DNA from: Vibrio sp. CDRSL-10 TSBA
Lineage (GTDB): Bacteria > Pseudomonadota > Gammaproteobacteria > Enterobacterales > Vibrionaceae
Direction: 5' to 3'
DNA: 64,000 nt
NCBI GenBank assembly: GCA_039696685.1
Contig: CP155566.1
Location: 2,418,001-2,482,000, forward strand
The notes under the pieces are model-generated. The model did not search any database, was not told the DNA's origin, and worked only from the letters and a program-made list of their open reading frames with translations. Made by a program: the position numbers and the translations under genes. Below, in pieces: positions 8,562 through 18,849 of this stretch (positions are counted from its first letter, which is position 1; each line of letters starts with the position of its first letter).

Positions 8562-9879
8562 TTATCCGTCTCTTCTTATCGTAGCAATCGGCCAATCCAC
8601 CATATCGACAGAGTCTAGCTCCGCCTGTAAAGAATCCCCGTGCCAGCGGCGGATAAAATGCCCCTGCGGATCGTACAGCTCGGTCTGCTTTTCCAGATTA
8701 AACTGGCGTGAGCCGCGCGGATCGGCGCCGACACCTGCCAGATACTGCCAATTACCCCAGTTTCGAGGCGACATCATAGTCCAGCAACTGGGTTTCAAAA
8801 TAAGCCGCACCATAACGCCAGTCGATCTGGAGTTCATGGATCAGGCAACTGGCCACCAGCTGACGACCGCGGTTAGACATATAGCCGGTCTCACGCAACT
8901 GATGCATACAGGCGTTAACGATAGCAAACGGCGTAGTCCCCTGCTTCCAGGCCTGAAAACGCTGCGCATAGTAGCTGGTAAGCGGTGCTTTATCGTCGAT
9001 CCCACCAAACTTGAACAGCCGCTCGGCATAGCGCAGGGCGTAAAAATAGAAATAGTCACGCCACAGCAGCTCGAAATAAATCCAATACGTTGACTCGTTC
9101 GCACCATAAAGACCTTCGTAGCTCTTAAGCATCGCGTTGAGGGTCCGCGGCGAAACACAACCCAGTGCCAGCCAGGGCGAAAACTTGGTGGAATAGTCCA
9201 TGCCATCGAGGCCATTACGAGTCTGTTTATATTCAGTCGGCAACCGCGAGTCAAAATAGCGCTGGCAGTGCTCAAGTCCGGCCTGCTCTCCGCCGCTAAA
9301 CGACGTCATGATTTCAGGCTCTGTAAACCGCTGCCCTCTGCGATCAGGGATTTGCAGCCCATCCGGCATCGGCGGCAGAGATAACGGGCTGTCGATTGGT
9401 AAATCCACCGCCAGAGATTCCACCTGCTTGCGAAAACGGGTAAAAGTGGCAGGCAAGTCAGCTAACTCAAATGGCAGTTGCTGTGGCTGATAAAGATGAT
9501 TTATCACCTTCTGCTCAACCGTTAAATGCGGCCACTGCTGTTCATCACTGCCTGGCTGCTCACACACGAAAAGGTGAGTCGCATCCAGATGTTCAACCAA
9601 AGATACAAGCGCAGGCAGGGCGGGCGCATCCAGCACATACAGACATTGCTGCAACTCACCCAGCGATTGATTAAGACAATTGAGCGACTGGTCGAGAAAC
9701 TGACGCCGCAGCGGGTTAAGCCCAGCTTCCTGACTATAATGACGCACAAAAGGCGTGACCTGCAGATAGCAATAAACACACACCAGCTCGTCCACCTCTG
9801 CCGCGGCTTGATGCAGCAGTCCGTTATCACCCAACCTCAAATCGTTGGTAAACCAATACAGCCCCAGAGTGCGTTTCAC
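8562..9879 (-). CDS. Cryptochrome DASH, frameshifted as read
   Basis: Cryptochrome-DASH family: N-terminal photolyase domain ([15 protein letters not shown]) and FAD-binding domain with the DASH hallmarks [21 protein letters not shown] and [12 protein letters not shown]. Cry-DASH proteins bind FAD and an antenna folate and repair CPDs in single-stranded DNA or act in light signalling. The frame breaks at GTTTC 8760-8764; with GTTC the sequence runs through the diagnostic [20 protein letters not shown] for a total of 438 residues, normal for the family. First gene of a three-gene leftward operon (cry-DASH, FeS-BCP, SDR). Confidence 0.9.
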
Positions 9880-9976
9880 TGTGCGCTCCTTCTCTCACAT
9901 CAGACAGCAATGCCCTGTTTTACGGCCGTTAACTTATTGAGATCACATAAGCTTGGCGATTTTTCCCTTGCCCGGA

Positions 9977-11314
9977 CTACATTTCAAAACACAGTGCGAT
10001 GGCATCGGCCAGTGGCTGCACCAGTTCAGGGGTCAGCAAACTGGTTGCAAGCCGGATATATTCACTGTCACCGCTCTCAACCGATAAAAAGCGCGAACCG
10101 TGAAATACCGCAAAGCCGTGCACCGCCAGGGTCACTAACGCATAACGTTCAGAAGGAACCGGGATCCAGACACTCAGACCTTCATGGCCTGAATAGGTGA
10201 TACCCCGTTCATCCAACGCATCGGTCAGCAAGCGGCGCCGGTTGGCATATTCACGGCGTACACGGGTGACATAATCCGGATAGTCAGGTGCACGCAACAG
10301 ATAGGCCGCCGCATTTTGTAAAATACGACTGGTCCAGCTGGCACCGAAATTACGGTAAGCCTGAATCGCCTGGGCATTTTGCGCCGTGGTCGACATCACC
10401 GCCAGGCGCAAATCCGGCCCCAGTGATTTCGAATAGCTGCGGATATGGACCACTTTATCCGGGAATCGCTCGCCAAAGCTGATATCAGGGGACTCTGAAA
10501 TGGGGCCAAGACCATCATCTTCAATAATCAGCGGTAAGGACTCAAGCAGCGGTGTCAGTTCGTCCATCCGTTGCGCAGAGAGCGAAATACCAAGCACCGA
10601 GTGGCTGCGCGGCTGAAACAGAAAACCGCTCAGTTTACGCTCCATCGCCTGCTGCAATGAATCCGGCTTCGGCCCCTGCTCATCACAGGCGACCGGGATG
10701 ACACGAATACCCAGATTATCCAGAATATCCAGCAGGCGCGCCGTCGTCGGCTCTTCCACCGCCATATAGGTACCGGGTTGCACCAGAGCACTCAGCACTG
10801 CCTGAAGCCCGTCAAAACCGCCATCACTGGCAACAAAAGCTTCCGCCGCATACGGCCAGCTCCCTTCTACCGCCAGCTTGAGTTCTTCGGTAATCGCTTC
10901 ACGCCGATAACTGTGTAAGTTTGGAGTCTGACAAGCGCTGACCAGAGCCTGCTCCAGCGATGGCAATAAGGCTGGATCCGGCCCGGAGTAAGTCAGGTCA
11001 ATTTTTGCTTTTTTACCGAAGTTACCTACACTTTCGAACCTTTTCGGTCTTGGTGACGGATCATTACCACTCACCCACACACCATTGCGTCCGGCGCTCT
11101 CCACCAGACCACTTTTTTTCAGGCTGTTCCAGACATTCGAGATAGAAGTCGGGCTGACCCCAAGCTCTTCCGCCAGTCCTCTTACCGAGGGCAGTTTACT
11201 TCCCACCGGCAATGCTCCGGAGCGGATCAACGCAGTCATTTCAACCGTCATATCCTGCAGATTCAGGCCTTTGAGGCTTTCTACCAGTTGCTTATCAATG
11301 ATTTCTCGGCTCAT
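9977..11314 (-). CDS. MocR-type regulator (GntR DNA-binding domain fused to aminotransferase domain)
   Basis: About 445 residues. A GntR-family winged HTH covers roughly residues 10-75 (GSKLPSVRGLAEELGVSPTSISNVW). It is joined by a linker to a fold-type-I aminotransferase domain with the PLP lysine in RSYSKSLGPDLR. MocR proteins use PLP or an amino-acid/PLP aldimine to sense ligands and regulate neighbouring genes. Here it is divergent from a PhtD-like/amidase/amino-acid ABC operon, its probable target. Start at 11314 (MSREIIDK) is preferred over an upstream ATG at 11347 because the latter would translate through the likely operator; neither has a strong ribosome site. The ligand is unknown. 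Confidence 0.87.
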   Translation of the reverse strand: MSREIIDKQLVESLKGLNLQDMTVEMTALIRSGALPVGSKLPSVRGLAEELGVSPTSISNVWNSLKKSGLVESAGRNGVWVSGNDPSPRPKRFESVGNFGKKAKIDLTYSGPDPALLPSLEQALVSACQTPNLHSYRREAITEELKLAVEGSWPYAAEAFVASDGGFDGLQAVLSALVQPGTYMAVEEPTTARLLDILDNLGIRVIPVACDEQGPKPDSLQQAMERKLSGFLFQPRSHSVLGISLSAQRMDELTPLLESLPLIIEDDGLGPISESPDISFGERFPDKVVHIRSYSKSLGPDLRLAVMSTTAQNAQAIQAYRNFGASWTSRILQNAAAYLLRAPDYPDYVTRVRREYANRRRLLTDALDERGITYSGHEGLSVWIPVPSERYALVTLAVHGFAVFHGSRFLSVESGDSEYIRLATSLLTPELVQPLADAIALCFEM

Positions 11315-11324
11315 AAAATTATTT

Positions 11325-11353
11325 TTGTACAGTAACAATAAACACATTGTACA
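11325..11353. promoter_or_regulatory. Putative MocR operator: TTGTACA direct repeat
   Basis: TTGTACA occurs at 11325-11331 and again at 11347-11353, exactly 22 bp apart (two helical turns), in the spacer between the divergent MocR gene and its neighbour operon. MocR regulators commonly bind direct repeats spaced by about two turns. Assignment is inference from position and spacing. Confidence 0.45.
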
Positions 11354-11417
11354 TGCAAAAAATCACAATTAGTATGATTTTAAACCACATGTTGTGTAAT
11401 TGTTAAAGGAGATGACA

Positions 11418-12375
11418 TTGAGCAAGCACGTTAACCTCGCGGTGAGAGACTGGGACTACCTGACTCCGCTTCGGCTGAATGAAGTGAACAGCCCGGATCT
11501 GGATATGACCATTACCCGGGTCAACACTCTGGTCGATGACTGGTATCAGCATCCGGAATTTGATGGCGGCGAGATGTCTCTAAGCCGTTACAGCCAGATG
11601 AAAGCTAAGGGCGACGACAGCCTGATTGGTATTCCCCACTTTCTGATGCGCGGGTTCCGACACCGTTGCATCCTGACGACCAAGTCGAGCCCGCTGACGG
11701 ATATCGCCTCTCTGGCAGGCAAAAAAATTGGCCTGACCGGCTGGCAGGATTCCGGTAATACCTGGACCCGGGCGATTTTTCGCCAGGCCGGGATTGATAT
11801 GAAAGATATCCACTGGTTTGTCGGACGCCTCACCCATGACCACCCGATTACCGATCGCCTGGCGGGCTTTGGCCAACCCGGCTGGATCGATAACTGTCCT
11901 GACGACTTACCTATGATGGAGCTGCTTGAGCTGGGTGAACTGGATGCGGTATGTACGCCGTTCATGCCGAAAGGTTTCTTCTCAGAATCGTCACCATTTC
12001 GCCCGCTACTGACCGACTATCGCGCGACCGAAACGCGACTACGCCGCACAGCATGGTTATGTACCCGGTATCCATATTCTGGTGCTGAAACGCGACTATG
12101 TCGCCGCCAACCCGCACATCGGCATCGCTATCAGCAACCTACTGACAGACGCTTATCACCTGTGGATGGAAAAACGGACTAAGTATGCCGATACCACGCC
12201 GTGGCTGCTGGATGATATTGCCCGCATGCACAGCGATCTGCCGGCCAGCTGGAACGACAATGGCTTAGTCGCCAACCAGAAGATGCTGACTGACTGGTGC
12301 CAGGAGCTGTTTGAGCAAGGCATCGTCGCCCAACCCATCACCCCGGAAATGTTATTCCCAAGCGAAAATTGGTAA
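11418..12375 (+). CDS. PhtD-like / periplasmic-binding-fold protein without signal peptide, frameshifted as read
   Basis: Resembles the 4,5-dihydroxyphthalate decarboxylase-like family, which has a type 2 periplasmic-binding-protein fold but is cytoplasmic: there is no signal peptide. Typical segments are LAVRDWDYLTPL at the start, AGKKIGLTGWQDSGNTW near residue 105, and LDAVCTPFMPKGF. The TTG at 11418, 6 bp after AAAGGAG, is the best start; an ATG at 11412 is too close to that site. The frame breaks at GAAAC 12030-12034; with GAAC it continues ATERDYAAQHGYVPG for 318 residues. First gene of the MocR-linked operon. The substrate is unknown; decarboxylase activity is only a family possibility. 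Confidence 0.7.
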
Positions 12376-12384
12376 GGATTTAAG

Positions 12385-13191
12385 ATGAAATTAGTTGTTG
12401 GTTTAGGTCAGTTTTCCGTCGCCAAGACCTGGCAGGAAAATTTGGAGACCTGCAAAAAGTACATGGAACAGGCCGTTGAGCAAGGGGTTGATTTGCTGGT
12501 GCTGCCTGAGGGTATTCTGGCCCGCGATATCGCCGATCCGGATCTGGTGCGCCGCGCCGCACAAAACCTGGACGGCCCGTTTGTCAGCGAACTGCTGAAA
12601 TTCTCCCGACCGTTGCCAATCACTGTGCTGATGACGATACATGTGCCGAGCGACGAAGCCGATGAAAAAGTATGGAATATTCACTTAGGCATACATCGTG
12701 GCCAGATTATTGCTAAGTATAAAAAGTTACACCTGTACGATGCATTTACCATGAAAGAATCGACTAATGTTGTACCGGGCAATGAAGTTCCGCCGCTGGT
12801 TGAAGTCAATGGATTCAAGCTTGGCCTGATGACGTGTTATGACGTGCGCTTTCCTGAGCTCAGTCGTCGTCTGGTCCTTGATGGTGCAGATGCACTGGTT
12901 CTGCCCGCCGCCTGGGTCAAAGGCCCTCTCAAAGAACACCACTAGGACACACTGATCACCGCCCGTGCGTTAGAAAATACCTGTTACATGCTGGCCATTG
13001 GTGAGTCCGGCCCGCGTAATATCGGCCTGAGTAAAGTGATTGATCCGCTCGGCGTCACCATCACCAGCGCGACCGAACAAGATGGCCTGGTTATCTCCGT
13101 TATCAACAAAGAACGGATTGAGTACGCACGCTCCATTTTGCCCGCACTGGAAAACCGCCGCTTCGACAAGCCGGAACTGATTCAACTTTAA
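12385..13191 (+). CDS. Carbon-nitrogen hydrolase (nitrilase-fold amidase), interrupted by in-frame TAG
   Basis: Nitrilase superfamily protein with the Glu-Lys-Cys triad visible: VLPEG (Glu near 46), KYKKLHLYD (Lys near 113) and TCYDVRFPE (Cys near 152). It resembles the deaminated-glutathione/omega-amidase branch. At 12943-12945 a TAG replaces the Trp codon expected in KEHHWDTLITARALEN, where homologues have a conserved W; the frame continues without shift to TAA at 13189, for 268 codons. A single G-to-A change explains it. It lies 9 bp after the PhtD-like gene with an AAGGAT ribosome site, so it is operonic with the amino-acid transporter. An amide or N-carbamoyl substrate imported by that transporter is a reasonable inference. 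Confidence 0.78.
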
Positions 13192-13217
13192 ACTTCAAAT
13201 CTACAAGGATAGTAGCG

Positions 13218-14148
13218 ATGAAAAAACACATACTCGTTCGCGCCGCAGTGGGCGCGTTGATGACCATGTCGTCTCTTAGTTTCGCAGAAACCGCCAGTGT
13301 GGCGGAAACCACAAATGATGCAGCAACCGTCATTCCGCAGCAGACTTTTAACCCGCAGCTCAACGCCATGCTGCCACAGGACATTCGTGATGCCGGCGTG
13401 ATGACGGCCGTGGTTAACGGCTCGTTTCCTCCTTATACCATTGTCGAAGACAGCAACAACATCAAAGGGGCTGCTGTCGATTTTGATAACGCGATTGGCG
13501 AACTGCTGGGCATCAAAATCGAGCATAAAAGCGTTAGTGGCTTATCGGCGATTCTGATGGGGATCAAAGCCGGACGCTACACCTATGATTCAGGCCCGGT
13601 CGGCGACTTTCCTAATCGTCAGGAAAGCGTTGATTTCGTCGACTATGTACAGGAATACGTAGTGTTCGCGGTCAAAGCCGGTAACCCGGCGCAGATTAAC
13701 GGCCTGGAAGACACCTGTGGCAAACGTATCTCAGTCATGGCGGGCGGCTCTGCAGAACGGGTCATTAAAACCCAGTCACAAAAATGTGCTGAACAGGGGC
13801 AGCCGGAAGTTAAAGTGCTCTCTTACACCGACCAACCGACCTCCATTCTGGCGGTCAAATCGGAACGCGCCGATGCCTTTTTCTCCTCGCAGGCCCCTCT
13901 GTCTTATTTTGTCAGCATCTCCAACGGTGAGCTTGAGCTGACGGCAACCGGCAAAGCCAATGGCTTTGGTGATCTCTACCAAGGCGCTGTAGTCGCCAAA
14001 GGTTCACCTCTGGTCCCCGTGATTAAAGCCAGCTACGAAGAAACTGCACCGCAATGGGACCTACGATGCGATTTTGCAAAAGTGGGGACTGGAAGGTAAC
14101 CGCCTGGAACAACCGGGTGTAAATCTGGCAACCAGTAAAACCCAATAA
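13218..14148 (+). CDS. Polar amino-acid ABC transporter, substrate-binding protein, frameshifted as read
   Basis: Periplasmic solute-binding protein of the family 3 type (PBPb): signal peptide about residues 1-24, then VVNGSFPPYTIVEDSNNIKGAAVDFDNAIGELLGIK, where the ligand pocket is built. The frame breaks at GAAAC 14040-14044; with GAAC the C-terminus reads YEELHRNGTYDAILQKWGLEG and ends at 14148, for 309 residues. It is immediately followed by a permease and an ATPase. The amino acid or amine carried cannot be told from the sequence. Confidence 0.86.
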
Positions 14149-14164
14149 GCAAGAGGATTAAGGC

Positions 14165-15115
14165 ATGTTTAATGAATACTCAAAAAATATCGCCAGCCAT
14201 CCGCGTAATGTAGCAAATGTAAAACGTAAGGTGCCGTTTGGCACTTTACTTGCCGCATTACTGGTCTCTGCCCTGGCTGTTAAGACACTCCATCTGATAG
14301 CGACGAACCCGAATTTCGACTGGCCTACCGTTTTCCAGTATCTGTTTAACCCATCGATCATCAGCGGACTGGAAATGAGTCTGGCCCTGACCGTGGTCGG
14401 TATGATCATCGGTATCGTGATTGGCCTGTTTCTGGCAATTGCCAAGATATCGCGCAATCCGGTGCTGCAAGCGATAGCCTCCGGCTATATCTGGGTCTTT
14501 CGTGGTACGCCGCTGCTGGTGCAACTTCTGCTGTGGTATAACCTCTCCAGCCTGTTTCCGCAAATTAGTCTCAGCATTCCCTTCGGTCCGGATCTCGCGG
14601 TCTGGAAAACCAATGACTTAATTACTCCGCTGACCGCCGCGATTGCCGGCCTGGCATTAAATGAAGCCGCTTACATGGCGGAAATCATTCGTGGCGGTCT
14701 GATCTCAGTTGATGACAAACAGTTTGAAACCGCGCACTCATTCGGCATGTCACGCGCCAGAGTCTACCGCCGAATAATCATTCCTCAGGCGATGAAGTCT
14801 ATCGTACCGCCCACCAGCAACCAGTTGATTAACATGGTTAAAGCCACCTCTATGGTCAGCATGATTGCCATGGGCGACCTGCTGTATGAAGTGCAAAACA
14901 TCTACAACAGCAACTTTAAAGTCATTCCGCTGCTGATGGTGGCTGTGCTCTGGTATCTGCTAATCACTTCAGTACTCAGCGTGGTGCAAAGCAGTGTGGA
15001 AAACTACTACAACAAGTCTGACCGCTACGGCGATAAAACGTCCTGGCTAGCGGCTCTGTTCGGTAATGTAAAAAAAGAGAAGCCCCTGGCAGTCAAAGGA
15101 GTCGCCCATGAGTAA
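14165..15115 (+). CDS. Polar amino-acid ABC transporter, permease
   Basis: 316-residue His/Glu/Gln/Arg/opine-type permease with about five membrane segments. The cytoplasmic EAA loop ([22 protein letters not shown], near residue 175) contacts the ATPase. The N-terminal extension carries an additional hydrophobic stretch before the first core helix. Its stop overlaps the ATG of the ATPase gene by 8 bp, so translation is coupled. A single permease gene implies a homodimeric channel, or one that serves both halves. Confidence 0.9.
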   Translation: MFNEYSKNIASHPRNVANVKRKVPFGTLLAALLVSALAVKTLHLIATNPNFDWPTVFQYLFNPSIISGLEMSLALTVVGMIIGIVIGLFLAIAKISRNPVLQAIASGYIWVFRGTPLLVQLLLWYNLSSLFPQISLSIPFGPDLAVWKTNDLITPLTAAIAGLALNEAAYMAEIIRGGLISVDDKQFETAHSFGMSRARVYRRIIIPQAMKSIVPPTSNQLINMVKATSMVSMIAMGDLLYEVQNIYNSNFKVIPLLMVAVLWYLLITSVLSVVQSSVENYYNKSDRYGDKTSWLAALFGNVKKEKPLAVKGVAHE

Positions 15116-15873
15116 TCCGGTCATTGAAGCACGGGATGTGCATAAAAACTTTGGCGATCTGGAAGTGCTGAAAGGCATTAACCTCGATGTGCAGCAAGGC
15201 GAAGTGGTGGTCATCCTTGGTCCGTCCGGCTCGGGTAAATCAACCTTCCTGCGCTGCATCAACCAGCTGGAGATGATGGACAGCGGCTATATCACGGTCA
15301 GTGAAGAGCAGATAGGTTACACCCTGAAAAATGGTCAACTGCATCAGGCCTCCACCAAGCAGATTGCCCGACAGCGGGAAAAAATTGCCATGGTGTTCCA
15401 GCAGTTTAATCTCTATCCGCATATGACGGTGCTGGAGAACATTATCGAAGCACCGGTCGGGGTTCATAAACACCCGAAGCAGGAAGCCATCAGCTACGCA
15501 CGTGAACTGCTGCGCAAAGTGGGTCTGGCCGATAAAGAGAGTCACTATCCCGGTCAGTTGTCCGGTGGTCAGCAGCAACGCGTTTCTATTGCCCGGGCGC
15601 TGGCCATTAAACCTGACGTGATTTTGTTTGATGAACCAACCTCGGCACTCGACCCGGAGCTGGTCGGTGAAGTGCTGGAAACCATGCGTTTCTCTCGCCG
15701 ATCAGGGACTAACCATGATTGTCGTGACCCATGAAATCGGCTTTGCCAAAGAAGCGGCGGATAAAGTGATGTTTATGGATGGTGGTGTGGTGGTCGAAGA
15801 AGGACCGCCGAGCGAAGTCATACTCAATCCACGCGAGGAACGCACTCAAAGTTTCCTGGCCCGATTTATCTGA
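15108..15873 (+). CDS. Polar amino-acid ABC transporter, ATP-binding protein, frameshifted as read
   Basis: GlnQ/HisP-type ATPase with Walker [10 protein letters not shown] near residue 37, signature [14 protein letters not shown] near 150, and Walker [13 protein letters not shown] near 173. The frame breaks at GTTTC 15688-15692; with GTTC it reads [26 protein letters not shown], recovering the switch-loop His, for 254 residues, the normal size. Last gene of the MocR-linked operon and followed by a strong terminator. Confidence 0.92.
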
Positions 15874-15879
15874 TCCTAC

Positions 15880-15912
15880 CCGGCCGGCTGTTTTACCGGC
15901 CGGCCTTTCTTT
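15880..15912 (+). terminator. Rho-independent terminator of the ABC transporter operon
   Basis: GC-rich hairpin CCGGCCGG / CCGGCCGG (15880-15887 and 15896-15903) with a short loop, followed by CCTTTCTTTC; it starts 7 bp past the ATPase stop codon. Confidence 0.85.
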
Positions 15913-16067
15913 CAATATCATTGTTGTTAATTGCTACATAAGCATATATTCACACCCCTGATTCATCGTTACTTCATAAAACTTGCTCATCTTAAGGATG
16001 TATTAAGAAACCAGCGCTAGCATGCCCTTAATGCAAAGTGTTGTGGTAAACATCTGGAGAGCAAGTC

Positions 16068-17159
16068 ATGATGCAACTGGTCGGCGATATCCCTAAACTC
16101 AGGCTCAAAAATGAGCTGCGTAAATTTGACCGTGTGCGTAAAAACAAGATGGCCCATAGCGCGAATATGTTGCTGTCCGCCCTTGGCAACAAACGCCATT
16201 GCCAGTCACAGTTACTGCCTGTCAGCGAAGTGAAAGACATTATCATAGTGCGCAGTAATGATCGGGTCGGTAATACGGTATTCCTCATCCCGTTTATTCG
16301 TCAGGTACAACAGATCTATCCGGACGCCAAGATAACCTTACTGCTCAACAAGCCTTGGCAGCAGCAGATGTTCGAGCATCTCGGCATCGATCATTTTGAA
16401 TTTGCCCGCTTATCAAAATCGAGCCTGCTACCCTGCCTGAGCTCCCTCAGGAAGCTGCGCGGTAAAGTGTTTGATCTGTGCTTATCACCGAGTGTGTCCG
16501 CTCAGTCCTCTGTCTTATCGGCCCTGCTCAGCGCGCGGAATAAAATCTCCTACAGCAGTAAATACGATCATGCATTTACCCATACCTACCCGCGTCGTCA
16601 CCACCATAACCATGCGGCGCTGTGTAACCTGAGTCTGCTGGCTCAGGTTCATCACTCGAACGTCGCTAGCCGCCAGGCCTTCAGCCATCAACTGGCGATC
16701 AGCGCTGACGAGTGCCAGCAAGGGAGAGAGGCAAAAGAGCAATTAACTACGGAGCAAGGCTTGCTGGTTGCCTTTTTCCGCGGCGCCCGCGGTGATAAAA
16801 AACTGAGTGAAAGCCAGTGGGTACAGATTCTGAACCAGATTGAGCTCAGCACGGATCAGCCTGTCAACTGGGTTGAGATTATGGGACCGGAAATTGAAGC
16901 GCCGCTGTTTGCGGGTTCACTGACGTACCGCAGTAACAGCCTGCGTGAGCTGGCCTGTTTCCTGCGCCATAGCGACGGATTCGTCAGCTGTGACACCGGG
17001 CCGTTGCACCTGGCCGATGCGGCGGGTGCGAAATGTATTGGTCTCTATACCCATACCGATCTCTCCGTTTACGGTTTGCTGGGCGAGCATTGCCTGCAAC
17101 TCACTGATACAGAGCAGCTTGACCGTGCTGCCATTGCCCGCTGCCTCGAAGCAAAGTAG
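16068..17159 (+). CDS. Glycosyltransferase family 9 (heptosyltransferase-like)
   Basis: 363-residue GT9/heptosyltransferase-type enzyme. The N-terminal donor-side motif is IIIVRSNDRVGNTVFLIPFI (near residue 62), and the C-terminal ADP-sugar-binding signature is DGFVSCDTGPLHLADAAGAKCIGLYT (near 305). Such enzymes transfer heptose from ADP-heptose to lipid A core or related acceptors on the cytoplasmic face of the inner membrane. No other LPS gene is adjacent, so this is a solitary gene, and the acceptor is unknown. Reading starts at ATG 16068 (GGAGAGCAAGTC upstream). Confidence 0.85.
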   Translation: MMQLVGDIPKLRLKNELRKFDRVRKNKMAHSANMLLSALGNKRHCQSQLLPVSEVKDIIIVRSNDRVGNTVFLIPFIRQVQQIYPDAKITLLLNKPWQQQMFEHLGIDHFEFARLSKSSLLPCLSSLRKLRGKVFDLCLSPSVSAQSSVLSALLSARNKISYSSKYDHAFTHTYPRRHHHNHAALCNLSLLAQVHHSNVASRQAFSHQLAISADECQQGREAKEQLTTEQGLLVAFFRGARGDKKLSESQWVQILNQIELSTDQPVNWVEIMGPEIEAPLFAGSLTYRSNSLRELACFLRHSDGFVSCDTGPLHLADAAGAKCIGLYTHTDLSVYGLLGEHCLQLTDTEQLDRAAIARCLEAK

Positions 17160-17205
17160 CACTCACGGCGGGTTAACGTGTTAAATCGCCCACGTGTAAA
17201 TACAA

Positions 17206-17227
17206 AAGCCGCTCAGATGAGCGGCTT
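17206..17227 (-). terminator. Rho-independent terminator of aroP
   Basis: Inverted repeat AAGCCGCTC-AGAT-GAGCGGCTT; read leftwards it continues TTGTATT. It lies 38 bp past the aroP stop codon and may also serve the convergent glycosyltransferase gene. Confidence 0.75.
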
Positions 17228-17264
17228 GCCTTTAGCATTGCGTGCTGTTAGCTGATGCTCATCA

Positions 17265-18657
17265 TCACGATTGGCTTTGCACCAGGTTTAATGCTTGTTC
17301 GTCTGCGGTAAACAGGCGTTTAGCCTGATAGGCGATCGCCATCACCACCAGCCAGACCGGCAACAGATACACCGACAGGCGCATCCCCGGCGTCAGGTAC
17401 ATCACCACCAAAATGCCACATAAAAAGATCAGACATACCCAGTTAGTAAACGGGTAACCCCAGGCAGGAAAGCGGGTTTTCTCACGCTGCTTAATTTTGT
17501 GCAGCTTAAACTTCATATGAGTCACGGTGATAATGATCCAGTTCAGGATCAAAGCCGACACCACCAGCGCCATTAAGAAGCCAAAGGCATCTTCCGGCAT
17601 CAGATAGTTAATTACCACACTCATTCCGGTTGAAAATGCCGACACCGCCAACGCCAGCAAAGGTACGCCGCGTTTATTGACTTTGAGCAGCGCTTTCGGC
17701 GCATTGTTCTGTTTGGCCAGACCAAACAGCATGCGGCTGTTGGAGTAAACGCAACTGTTGTACACCGACAGCGCCGCAGTGAGAATAATCACATTGAGCG
17801 CGCTGGCCACCCATTCACTGTTCAGGGCGTGGAAAATCATCACAAACGGGCTGCCCCCTTCTGCCACTTTTTGCCATGGATAAAGTGACAGCAAGACCAC
17901 CAATGAGCCCATGTAAAAAATCAGAATACGGTAGATCACCTGATTGGTTGCCTGAGGAATACTTTTCTCCGGATTTTCCGCTTCCGCGGCGGTAATGCCG
18001 ATCAGCTCCAGGCCGCCAAACGAGAACATGATTGCCGCCATCGCCATCGCGACGCCACCCCAGCCGTTGGGCATAAATCCGCCTTGAGTCCACAAGTTAG
18101 TGATGCTGGACTCCGGACCTCCATAGTCGGTGGTCAGCAAGAAACACGCCAAACGCGATCATCGCCAGAATCGCCATCACTTTGATGATCGAAAACCAGA
18201 ACTCCAGCTCGCCGAACATCTTCACATTGGTCATGTTGATGAGGTTAATCAGCACAAAAAATACCAGCGCCGACACCCAGCCGGGTAAATCAGGCCACCA
18301 GTACTGAGCGTAGATACCAATCGCGGTCAGTTCCGCCATGCCCACCAGGATGTACAACACCCAGTAATTCCAGCCCGACATAAAACCGGCAAAATTACCC
18401 CAGTAACTCTTGGCAAAATGGCTGAAGGTCCCAGCGACCGGCTCTTCGACCACCATTTCTCCCAGCTGACGCATAATCAAAAACGCTATAAAGCCAGCCA
18501 TTGCATAACCAAGCAATACCGCAGGCCCTGCACTCTGAATCGTTTGTGCGATCCCTAAAAACAGCCCGGTACCTATCGCGCCACCCAGAGCAATTAACTG
18601 AATATGGCGGTTTTTCAGGCCACGTTGCAGATGCTCAGGTTGTGAGTGTCCTTTCAT
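17265..18657 (-). CDS. aroP: Aromatic amino-acid permease AroP-like, frameshifted as read
   Basis: Amino acid-polyamine-organocation (APC) family transporter with about 12 membrane helices. The sequence follows E. coli AroP along its whole length: RGLKNRHIQLIALGGAIGTGLFLG at the N-terminus, RQLGEMVVEEPVAG, SFGGLELIGITAAEAENPE and AALSVYNSCVYSNSRMLFGLA. AroP imports Phe, Tyr and Trp with protons. The frame breaks at GAAAC 18141-18145; with GAAC it reads IAFGVFLLTTDYGGPESS, giving 463 residues. It is divergent from an Lrp/AsnC regulator and 1.5 kb from an aromatic aminotransferase, consistent with aromatic amino-acid use. PheP-type specificity cannot be excluded. Confidence 0.87.
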
Positions 18658-18849
18658 AATTCTTCCCTAAAACTTGCTAACGATATGACGTCCATTCAGC
18701 GTCGTGCTGAAACGTTATTTAAATCTCAACCAAGGGCGAAGAGGCAAATCCTGTGCCAGCAAGCGTGATTCTCAAGTAGTCGCCCTGACGGTGAGTTGGT
18801 ACACTCGAGCTCATGCACCGATAACAGCAACCGCTAACAGGGACACACA

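Noticed and set aside
16068..17159. Horizontal-transfer LPS island around the glycosyltransferase
   Set aside because: The gene is solitary; neighbours on both sides are transport and amino-acid genes, and base composition does not change.
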